From positions 1-14,287 of the forward strand of contig USHZ01000031.1 of assembly GCA_900554595.1 (NCBI GenBank): 14,287 bases of DNA, given 5' to 3'. This document shows, piece by piece, positions 6,270 to 12,989 of the stretch. The first letter of the stretch is position 1. The number at the start of each line of letters is the position of its first letter. The translations under genes were made by a program, and so were the position numbers. The notes under the pieces were generated by a model. It was not told the origin of the DNA, searched no databases, and worked only from the letters and a program-made list of their open reading frames with translations. The DNA comes from an uncultured Collinsella sp. (GTDB lineage Bacteria; Actinomycetota; Coriobacteriia; Coriobacteriales; Coriobacteriaceae).

Positions 6270-6365
6270 TTTGCAGATGTCAAAGGGATCGTAGCCCAGC
6301 TGATATGCCTTGTAGCTTGACCTGCGCCCAATAATTGAGGTGATGCGGCAGGCGGATCGTTTTGT

Positions 6366-6395
6366 TAAAACGCTTCAGTATATTGAAGCGTTTTA
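6366..6395. promoter_or_regulatory. Perfect 12-bp inverted repeat upstream of adhE
   Basis: TAAAACGCTTCA (6366-6377) and TGAAGCGTTTTA (6384-6395) are perfect inverted repeats around a 6-base GTATAT, itself nearly symmetric. An extra half, CGTTTT at 6358-6363, forms a second small dyad with AAAACG at 6367-6372. The centre is about 73 bases upstream of the expected adhE start of RNA. It may be an operator for a redox or alcohol-responsive factor. It does not match the Rex consensus (TTGTGA-N6-TCACAA). A weak bidirectional terminator is the alternative, since T residues end the stem. Confidence 0.5.
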
Positions 6396-6438
6396 GTGTG
6401 CCTTTTACAGGAATCTTACCGTTCGCCGAATAATTTCT

Positions 6439-6447
6439 TGCTATCAT
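6439..6447 (+). promoter_or_regulatory. adhE promoter, extended -10
   Basis: TGCTATCAT is an extended -10 with a near-consensus hexamer and no clear -35 at 17 bases. RNA would start near 6454, leaving a leader of about 34 bases. The adhE ribosome site AAGGAG follows at 6476-6481, 6 bases before the ATG. Confidence 0.45.
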
Positions 6448-6487
6448 GCAAGGCGTAGGGTAAATCTCCGATCGCAAGGAGACACAA

Positions 6488-9136
6488 ATGGTGAAAAAGT
6501 CACCGGAAAACACTACTCCCGCAATTGTGGACAACGTAGAGGCGCTTGAGGCCAAGCTCGCTCAGATGCGAGAGGCCCAGGCGCTTTTTGCTACGTACAC
6601 GCAGGAGCAGGTCGACAAGATCTTCTATGAGGCCGCCATGGCCGCCAACAAGGCTCGTATCCCGTTGGCGAAGATGGCCATCGAGGAGACCGGCCGCGGC
6701 GTTCTTGAGGACAAGGTCATCAAGAACCACTACGCCGCAGAGTACATCTACAACGCTTACAAGAACACCAAGACCTGTGGTGTCCTGGAGCGCGACGAGG
6801 CCTACGGCATCACTAAGATCGCCGAGCCCATCGGCATCGTGGGCGCCGTCATCCCGACGACCAACCCCACCTCCACCGCGATCTTCAAGACGCTGATCAG
6901 CCTGAAGACCCGCAACGCCATCATCATCTCCCCGCACCCGGCTGCTGCCAAGTGCACCATCGCCGCCGCCAAGCTCGTTCTTGACGCTGCCGTCAAGGCT
7001 GGCGCCCCCGAGGGCATCATCGGCTGGGTCGACGTCCCCTCCATCGAGCTGACCAACATGGTCATGCGCGACGTCGACATCATCCTCGCCACCGGTGGCC
7101 CGGGCATGGTCAAGGCCGCCTACTCCTCGGGCAAGCCCGCCCTGGGCGTCGGCGCCGGTAACACCCCGGTCGTCATCGACGACACCGCCGACGTGCTGCT
7201 CGCCGTCAACTCCATCATCCACTCCAAGACCTTCGACAACGGCATGATCTGCGCTTCCGAGCAGTCCGTGACCGTCATCGACACCATCTATGACCAGGTT
7301 AAGGCCGAGTTCCAGAAGCGCGGCTGCTACTTCGTCAAGCAGGGTGCCGAGATGGAGGCCCTGCGTGCCGCCATGTTCAAGAACGGCGCTCTCGACCACC
7401 GCATCCCCGGCATGGCTGCCGCCAAGATCGCCGAGCTCGCCGGCATCGAGGTTCCCGCCAAGACCAAGATCCTGATCGCCGAGGTCACTTCCACCGACCC
7501 CGCCAAGGAGGAGTTCTCCCACGAGAAGCTCTCCCCGGTCCTGGCCATGTACCACGCCAAGGACTTCCAGGAGGCCGTCGACAAGGCCGAGCACCTGGTG
7601 CTCGCCGGTGGCCCGGGCCACACCGCCTCTCTGTACGTGCACCCCGCCCAGGCCGAGAAGATCAGCCTGTTCGAGCACGTCATGAAGGCCTGCCGTATCG
7701 TCATCAACACCCCGTCCTCGCACGGCGGCATCGGTGACCTGTACAACTTTGGCATGAAGCCGTCTCTGACCCTGGGCTGCGGCTCCTGGGGCGGCAACTC
7801 CGTCTCCGAGAACGTTGGGGTGAAGCACTTGATCAACGTTAAGACTGTGGCCGAGCGCCGTGAGAACATGCTGTGGTTCCGCGCTCCCGAGAAGGTCTAC
7901 TTCAAGAAGGGTTCCACGCCCGTCGCCCTCGACGAGCTCGGCACCGTCATGGGCAAGAAGCGCGCCTTCATCGTCACCGACCAGTTCCTCTTCAAGAATG
8001 GCAACACCCGCGCCATCGAGGCCAAGCTCGACGAGATGGGCATCGCCCACGACTGCTTCTACGACGTCGAGCCCGATCCGTCGCTGCAGTGCGCACGTCG
8101 CGGCGCCAAGCAGATGGCTCTCTTTGAGCCGGACGTCATCATCGCCGTCGGCGGTGGCTCCGCTATGGACGCCGGCAAGATCATGTGGATGATGTACGAG
8201 CACCCCGAGTGCAAGTTTGAGGACATGGCCATGGACTTCATGGACATCCGCAAGCGTATCTTCACCTTCCCCGAGATGGGCAAGAAGGCCTACTTCGTCG
8301 CCGTCCCGACCTCCTCGGGTACCGGCTCCGAGTGCACGCCGTTCGCCATCATCACCGACAAGGAGACCGGCATCAAGTGGCCGCTCGCCGACTACGCGCT
8401 GCTCCCCAACATGGCTATCGTCGACGCCGACAACTGCATGACCGCCCCGCGCGGCCTGACCGCTGCCTCCGGCATCGACGTCATGACCCACGCCATCGAG
8501 TCCTATGTCTCCATCATGGCTTCCGACTACACCAAGGGCCTCTCCGAGCGCGCTGCCAAGCTCGTCTTTGAGAACCTGCCCTCCAGCTTCACGAACGGCG
8601 CCAAGGACCCGCATGCCCGCGAGGAGATGCACAACGCCTCCTGCATGGCCGGTATGGCCTTCGCCAACGCCTTCCTGGGCCTCAACCACTCCATGGCCCA
8701 CAAGCTCGGCGCCTTCCATCACCTGCCCCACGGCCTCGCCAACGCCGTCATCCTGACCCGCGTCATGCGCTACAACGCCGCCGAGGCCCCCGTCAAGATG
8801 GGTACCTTCTCCCAGTATCCTTATCCCAACGCGCTGCACAACTACGCCGAAATCGCCAAGTACTGCGGCATCGAGGGCAAGGACGACAAGGAGGTCTTCG
8901 AGAACTTCATCACGAAGCTCGAGGAGCTTAAGGACTTCATCGGCGTCAAGAAGACCATCGCCGACTACGGTGTCGACGAGAAGTACTTCCTCGACACCCT
9001 CGACGAGATGACCGAGCAGGCATTCAACGACCAGTGCACCGGCGCTAACCCGCGCTACCCGCTCATGAGCGAGATCAAGGAGCTCTACCTGGACGCCTAC
9101 TACGGCCGCGAGCCTCAGGATTACGCCGTCTGCTAG
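6488..9136 (+). CDS. adhE: Bifunctional acetaldehyde-CoA / alcohol dehydrogenase
   Basis: Reduces acetyl-CoA to acetaldehyde and then ethanol, recycling two NADH in fermentation; in other bacteria it assembles into spirosome filaments. The 882 residues fit the family. The N-terminal aldehyde dehydrogenase half (about 15-450) has the nucleotide-binding region IPTTNPTSTA and catalytic C255 in NGMICASEQS. The C-terminal iron-dependent alcohol dehydrogenase half (about 465-870) has GGGSAMDAGK, PTSSGTGSE, and the four metal ligands D664, H668, H734 and H748, each at the same +11 offset from the Escherichia coli ligands as I recall them, so both active sites look intact. The codons are almost all C- or G-ending, as in highly expressed genes. 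The ATG at 6488 has a good AAGGAG. The dyad at 6366-6395 is the obvious candidate control site. Confidence 0.98.
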   Translation: MVKKSPENTTPAIVDNVEALEAKLAQMREAQALFATYTQEQVDKIFYEAAMAANKARIPLAKMAIEETGRGVLEDKVIKNHYAAEYIYNAYKNTKTCGVLERDEAYGITKIAEPIGIVGAVIPTTNPTSTAIFKTLISLKTRNAIIISPHPAAAKCTIAAAKLVLDAAVKAGAPEGIIGWVDVPSIELTNMVMRDVDIILATGGPGMVKAAYSSGKPALGVGAGNTPVVIDDTADVLLAVNSIIHSKTFDNGMICASEQSVTVIDTIYDQVKAEFQKRGCYFVKQGAEMEALRAAMFKNGALDHRIPGMAAAKIAELAGIEVPAKTKILIAEVTSTDPAKEEFSHEKLSPVLAMYHAKDFQEAVDKAEHLVLAGGPGHTASLYVHPAQAEKISLFEHVMKACRIVINTPSSHGGIGDLYNFGMKPSLTLGCGSWGGNSVSENVGVKHLINVKTVAERRENMLWFRAPEKVYFKKGSTPVALDELGTVMGKKRAFIVTDQFLFKNGNTRAIEAKLDEMGIAHDCFYDVEPDPSLQCARRGAKQMALFEPDVIIAVGGGSAMDAGKIMWMMYEHPECKFEDMAMDFMDIRKRIFTFPEMGKKAYFVAVPTSSGTGSECTPFAIITDKETGIKWPLADYALLPNMAIVDADNCMTAPRGLTAASGIDVMTHAIESYVSIMASDYTKGLSERAAKLVFENLPSSFTNGAKDPHAREEMHNASCMAGMAFANAFLGLNHSMAHKLGAFHHLPHGLANAVILTRVMRYNAAEAPVKMGTFSQYPYPNALHNYAEIAKYCGIEGKDDKEVFENFITKLEELKDFIGVKKTIADYGVDEKYFLDTLDEMTEQAFNDQCTGANPRYPLMSEIKELYLDAYYGREPQDYAVC

Positions 9137-9153
9137 TTTTAGCACGGTTTTTT

Positions 9154-9192
9154 ACGGCGGGGGTGCACGGGTGTTTCACACACCCCCGCCGT
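9154..9192 (+). terminator. Strong GC hairpin after adhE, no U-run
   Basis: ACGGCGGGGGTG (9154-9165) pairs perfectly with CACCCCCGCCGT (9181-9192) around a 15-base loop, 17 bases after the adhE stop. A run of T precedes rather than follows the stem, so as an intrinsic terminator it is atypical. It may protect the adhE mRNA 3' end, or reduce read-through into the downstream kinase gene, whose start is 32 bases further on. Confidence 0.5.
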
Positions 9193-9224
9193 CGCTTCTA
9201 TCGCATCGTTGAAAGGATGCAACC

Positions 9225-9989
9225 ATGCTGCTACCCGATTCTAAGACCGAGCTCGTCCGCCGTGGCAACAAGGTCGTTTACGACCTGGGCGACAAGATCG
9301 TTAAGGTCTTCAACGAGACCAAGCCCGTCTCCGACGTGTTTAACGAGGCTTTGAATCTTGCCCGCATCAATGAGTGCGGCATCCGCAGCCCCAAGGCTCT
9401 CGAGGTTTCCCAGCTCGAGAACGCCAACGGCTGGGCGCTCGTGACCGAGAAGGTCCCGGGTACCACCCTTGCCGAGAAGATGACTGCCGAGCCCCAGCGC
9501 TTCGGTGAGTACCTCGAGATGTTCGTCGACCTCCAGATTGAGATCCACGGCTACACCTCCCCGCTGCTCAACCGCCAGCGCGACAAGTTCGCCCGCATGA
9601 TCGACAGCCTTGATCAGCTCAATGCCACCACGCGCTACAACCTTCAGGAGCGTCTGGACGGCATGACCAAGGAGTTCAAGGTCTGCCACGGCGACTTCAA
9701 CCCCTCCAACGTCATCGTCGGCGACGACGGCCAGCTCTATGTGTGCGACTGGGCACACGCCACCCAGGGCTCCCCTGCTGCCGACGTTGCCACCACCTAC
9801 CTGCTCTTTGCTCTCAACAGCAAGGACCAGGCCGAGGCCTACCTGGAGCTCTACTGCGACCGCGCCGACATGCCTATGCAGGTCGTGCGTCAGTGGACGA
9901 GCATCGTCGCCGCTTCCGAGCTCGCTCGTAAGCGCAACGTGAACGATGAGTTCCTGAAGAACTGGATCGACGTCGTCGATTATCAGTAA
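9225..9989 (+). CDS. APH / choline-kinase-like phosphotransferase, substrate unknown
   Basis: Small soluble protein of 254 residues with the eukaryotic-kinase-like fold of the aminoglycoside phosphotransferase superfamily. HGDFNPSN (155-162) is the catalytic loop with base D157 and N162 for metal. D175 in CDWAHA is the second metal-binding aspartate (the DFG equivalent), and K27 in KIVKVFN is the likely ATP lysine. The N-terminal lobe is short and there is no membrane segment. This superfamily phosphorylates sugars, choline, antibiotics or fructosamines, and the sequence does not tell which. Resistance is not implied. It follows adhE by 88 bases on the same strand, has an AAAGGAT ribosome site, and shows no promoter of its own that I can see, so it may be co-transcribed with adhE through the hairpin at 9154-9192. 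Confidence 0.85.
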   Translation: MLLPDSKTELVRRGNKVVYDLGDKIVKVFNETKPVSDVFNEALNLARINECGIRSPKALEVSQLENANGWALVTEKVPGTTLAEKMTAEPQRFGEYLEMFVDLQIEIHGYTSPLLNRQRDKFARMIDSLDQLNATTRYNLQERLDGMTKEFKVCHGDFNPSNVIVGDDGQLYVCDWAHATQGSPAADVATTYLLFALNSKDQAEAYLELYCDRADMPMQVVRQWTSIVAASELARKRNVNDEFLKNWIDVVDYQ

Positions 9990-10021
9990 TATCTGAGCGA
10001 TTCATTTCGCATCGGAGGCAC

Positions 10022-10067
10022 AAAGGAAAAACCCCGCAGCTCGCATGGGCTGTGGGGTTTTTCCTTT
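10022..10067. terminator. Bidirectional intrinsic terminator
   Basis: A 19-bp stem pairs 10022-10040 with 10049-10067: an A-rich flank, CCCC/GGGG, then GCAGC/GCTGT, with an 8-base loop. T-tracts follow on the plus strand (10058-10068) and the A-tract gives U residues on the minus strand, so it can stop both the kinase transcript and any read-through from proS. Confidence 0.88.
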
Positions 10068-10092
10068 TAGCGATTGTGCACGCCGACAAGAT

Positions 10093-10141
10093 AAAAGGAC
10101 GGCCCTGCATCTCCCCGAACTGGAGATATGCAGGAACGTCC
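10093..10141 (-). terminator. Intrinsic terminator of proS
   Basis: On the minus strand CGTCC/GGACG (10097-10101 with 10137-10141), CCTGCAT/ATGCAGG (10104-10110 with 10128-10134) and CTCC/GGAG (10111-10114 with 10122-10125) give 16 bp with small bulges. UUUU (10096-10093) follows on the minus strand, the direction of proS, whose stop lies about 30 bases upstream. An overlapping 11-bp hairpin (10125-10149) competes for one arm. Confidence 0.75.
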
Positions 10142-10171
10142 TGCATATCGAACTAAAAGCGAAATCGTCGA

Positions 10172-11893
10172 TTAACGACGGGCAGCTTTCACAAGCTCGG
10201 AAACCTTGGCGACGACCTCGTCGATCGCCACGTCCTCGCGCTCGCCCGTGGCACGATCCTTGAGCTCGACGGTGCCGTTCTTAAGGCCACGCTTGCCGAG
10301 CACCACCTGATACGGGAAGCCCATAAGGTCGTTGTCGGCAAACTTAAAGCCGGGACGCTCATCGCGATCATCGACGACGACCTCGATACCCTCGCTGCAA
10401 AGACCATCAACGATCTGCTCGCAGACGGAAGCGCACTCCTCCTTCTTGGGGTCGAGCGGAATCACCGCAACCTCATACGGGGCAACGGAGACCGGCCAGA
10501 CGATACCGTGCTCGTCGTTGTGCTGCTCCACGACGGCAGCGAGCGAGCGGGACACGCCCACGCCGTAGCAACCCATGATGAGCGGCTTCTCCTTGCCGTC
10601 CTCATCCATAAAGGTGGCACCCATGGCCTCGGAGTACTTGGTGCCCAGCTGGAAGACCTGGGAAACCTCGATGCCGCGGGCAGCAGAGAGCGGCTTGCCG
10701 CAGTGCGGGCAAGGATCGCCGGCAACGACAGTAACCAGGTCGGCCCACTCATCGACGGTAAAGTCGCGCTCGGGGCAGGCACCGGTAAAGTGATAATCAA
10801 CCTCGTTGGCACCGCAGGCCCACTGCTTGGACTCACGCAGGCTCTCATCGCAAACCAGACGGATGCCCTCGGGCAGGTTGACCGGTCCGATAAAGCCCTT
10901 GTGCAGACCGTTCGCCTGAAGCTCCTCGTCGGTCATCATACGATAGCCCTTGCCAAAGACATGCTCGGCTTTACAGTCATTGAGCTCGTGGTCGCCCGGG
11001 ACAATGGCCACGACCGGCTTGTCCTCGGCGTCGATCAACGCCAGCGACTTGCGCGTACCGTTCTCGGGGAAGCCAAAGAACTTGGCGACGGCCTCGATGG
11101 TGCCCATACCCGGAGTCTCGACCTTGGTAAGCGTGCCGTCGCCGGGGCCCTCGGTCACAACGACCTTGGTGCTTGCAGCCTCGTCATCGGCAGCAAAGCC
11201 GCAGTCGTCGCAGTAGACGAGCGAGGCCTCACCGGCGTCGGCCAGAGCCATGTACTCGACGGAGGTGTCGCCGCCGATCTCGCCGGAGTCGGCGACAACG
11301 GGCAGAGCCTTGATGTAGCAGCGCTCGCAGATGTTAGCGTAGGCCTGCTTCATCTTGTCGTACTCCTCCTGCAGACTCTCCTGCGTGGCAGAGAAGCTGT
11401 AGGCGTCCTTCATGATGAACTCACGGCCGCGCATCAGGCCAAAGCGGGGACGGAACTCATCGCGGAACTTATCCTGAATGTGGTACAGGTTGACGGGCAG
11501 CTGCTTATAGGAGCGCAGCTCGTTGCGCACCAAGGCCGTGACGGTCTCCTCGTGCGTGGGGCCCAGCACAAACTCGCGACCATGACGGTCGTCAAAGCGC
11601 ACGAGCTCCTTGCCATAGGCATCGATGCGGCCGGACTCACGCCACAGCTCGGCATCGACCATGATGGGCATCATGAGCTCCTGGGCGCCGGCGGCGTCCA
11701 TCTCGTCGCGCACGATGTTCTCGATCTTACGAATCGAGCGCCAAGCGAGCGGCAGGTAGGAATACAGACCGGCGGCCTCCTTGCGGATCATGCCGGCACG
11801 GAGCAGCAGGCGGTGGCTGGCGAGCTCAGCGTCCGCCGGATCCTCTTTAAGCGTCGGCGCATAGAGCTTAGACATATACATTGCTCGGGTCAT
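10172..11893 (-). CDS. proS: Prolyl-tRNA synthetase, bacterial type with editing domain
   Basis: Charges tRNA-Pro in the cytosol. The 573-residue class II synthetase has the usual length for the bacterial type. Visible in order are the ATP/proline site GPTHEET (111-117), motif 2 with FRDEFRPRFGLMRGREF (143-159), an inserted editing domain (about 225-400) that hydrolyses mischarged alanine, motif 3 GCYGVGVSR (441-449), and a C-terminal anticodon-binding domain (about 470-573). CxxC pairs occur at 228/231 and 395/398 within the insert. The ATG at 11893 abuts the TAA of ispG, and its GGAG ribosome site is encoded by the last codons of ispG (6-base spacer), so translation is coupled. Internal ATGs at residues 5 and 7 are less well placed. 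It ends the rseP-ispG-proS block and has its own terminator. Confidence 0.97.
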   Translation of the reverse strand: MTRAMYMSKLYAPTLKEDPADAELASHRLLLRAGMIRKEAAGLYSYLPLAWRSIRKIENIVRDEMDAAGAQELMMPIMVDAELWRESGRIDAYGKELVRFDDRHGREFVLGPTHEETVTALVRNELRSYKQLPVNLYHIQDKFRDEFRPRFGLMRGREFIMKDAYSFSATQESLQEEYDKMKQAYANICERCYIKALPVVADSGEIGGDTSVEYMALADAGEASLVYCDDCGFAADDEAASTKVVVTEGPGDGTLTKVETPGMGTIEAVAKFFGFPENGTRKSLALIDAEDKPVVAIVPGDHELNDCKAEHVFGKGYRMMTDEELQANGLHKGFIGPVNLPEGIRLVCDESLRESKQWACGANEVDYHFTGACPERDFTVDEWADLVTVVAGDPCPHCGKPLSAARGIEVSQVFQLGTKYSEAMGATFMDEDGKEKPLIMGCYGVGVSRSLAAVVEQHNDEHGIVWPVSVAPYEVAVIPLDPKKEECASVCEQIVDGLCSEGIEVVVDDRDERPGFKFADNDLMGFPYQVVLGKRGLKNGTVELKDRATGEREDVAIDEVVAKVSELVKAARR

Positions 11894-12976
11894 TTATTTC
11901 TCCTCAATAAGCTTGTCGACCTCGGCCATAAGCGCGTCGACAATTTGATCCTCAGCTACTTTACCAATGATCTGGCCATGCGAAAAGAGCAGGGCCTGAC
12001 CACGTCCGCAAGCAACGCCCAGGTCGGCATCAGAAGCCTCACCGGGGCCATTAACGGCACATCCCATGACGGCAATCGAAAGCGGCGCGGTATAGTTCTT
12101 AAGCCGCTCCGTCACTTCCTCGGCGATAGGAATCAGGTTAACCTGACAGCGGGCGCACGTGGGGCACGAGACAATCTCGGGACCGCGACGACGCAGGCCC
12201 AGCGACTGCAAAATTCCCCAGGCGACCGGCGGCTCCTCAACAGAATCGGCCGTGAGCGAGACGCGCATGGTGTCACCGATACCCTCAGACAGCAGAATAC
12301 CAAGGCCCACCGAGCTTTTGATGGTGCCCTGCAGCTTGGTACCCGCCTCGGTTACGCCCAGGTGAAGCGGAACGTGGGGAATCTCACGGGACAGGGCTCG
12401 ATAGGTATCGAGCGTCGTTTGCACGCTATGGGCCTTGGCCGAAAGCACAATGTTCGTAAAGCCGCGGTCTTCAAAATGCTTGACGAAACGCTCGCTCGAC
12501 ATCACGAGTTTTTCGGGCTGCGTGAGGTCGTCGCGCTCTGCGATATCCTGCTCAAGCGAACCGGCGTTGACGCCGATACGAATCGCACAGCCCGCGGCAC
12601 CCGCAGCATCGATCACCGCGTCAACCTTGGCCCAATCGCCGATATTGCCGGGATTGATGCGCAGCTTGGAGGCACCGGCCTCAACGGCACCAATAGCGAG
12701 CTTATGGTTAAAGTGGATATCGGCGACAATCGGCACCGGAGACTCGGCGCAGATGGTGCGGAAACCCTCAAGCGCGGCCTCGGTGGGCACGCTCACGCGC
12801 ACGATATCGCAGCCAGCCTGCGCCAACGCGCACACTTGCGCAAGCGTTGCCTGGGCATCGGCGGTATCGGTGCAGGTCATGGATTGGACCACCACCGGCG
12901 CGCCGCCACCGATCTGCACGCCGCCCACATGCACGGGACGCGTCAGCTCGCGAGGCAAAGGATGGGATAAAGACAA
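11894..12976 (-). CDS. ispG: 4-hydroxy-3-methylbut-2-enyl diphosphate synthase (flavodoxin)
   Basis: [4Fe-4S] enzyme of the non-mevalonate (MEP) isoprenoid pathway that converts MEcPP to HMBPP. The 360-residue protein has a TIM barrel with VQSMT (30-34), IVADIHFNH (83-91) and LRINPGNIG (105-113), and a C-terminal cluster domain. C271, C274, C306 and E313 (CPTC and MGCAVNGPGE) are the cluster ligands expected from the family. The start chosen is TTG at 12976, eight bases after a GGGGAG that lies just past the rseP stop. The open frame extends to an ATG at 13063, but that extension overlaps the rseP 3' end and shows no family-like residues. The 13-base gap after rseP and the zero-base join to proS make one operon. 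Confidence 0.95.
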   Translation of the reverse strand: MSLSHPLPRELTRPVHVGGVQIGGGAPVVVQSMTCTDTADAQATLAQVCALAQAGCDIVRVSVPTEAALEGFRTICAESPVPIVADIHFNHKLAIGAVEAGASKLRINPGNIGDWAKVDAVIDAAGAAGCAIRIGVNAGSLEQDIAERDDLTQPEKLVMSSERFVKHFEDRGFTNIVLSAKAHSVQTTLDTYRALSREIPHVPLHLGVTEAGTKLQGTIKSSVGLGILLSEGIGDTMRVSLTADSVEEPPVAWGILQSLGLRRRGPEIVSCPTCARCQVNLIPIAEEVTERLKNYTAPLSIAVMGCAVNGPGEASDADLGVACGRGQALLFSHGQIIGKVAEDQIVDALMAEVDKLIEEK

Positions 12977-12989
12977 TCCAAACACTCCC

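Noticed and set aside
6366..6395. Rex operator upstream of adhE
   Set aside because: The dyad has the right geometry (N6 spacer), but its arms do not match TTGTGA/TCACAA.
6280..6555. A 91-residue minus-strand frame with a repeated LKRFN motif
   Set aside because: The repeat comes from the 12-bp palindrome being read through both arms. The frame overlaps the adhE start and promoter and has no ribosome site.
6500..9145. An 881-residue open frame antisense to the whole of adhE
   Set aside because: It mirrors adhE almost end to end, is rich in G, V, D and L as expected from the complement of C/G-ending codons, and has no ribosome site or motif. GC-rich, strongly biased genes often lack stops on the opposite strand.
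9225..9989. Antibiotic resistance gene call for the APH-like protein
   Set aside because: The kinase fold is shared by many housekeeping enzymes; nothing in the sequence points to an aminoglycoside or macrolide substrate, and the context is core metabolism.
10508..12970. An 820-residue plus-strand open frame opposite proS and ispG
   Set aside because: It spans two clear minus-strand genes, has no recognisable domain, and is explained by the same codon bias.
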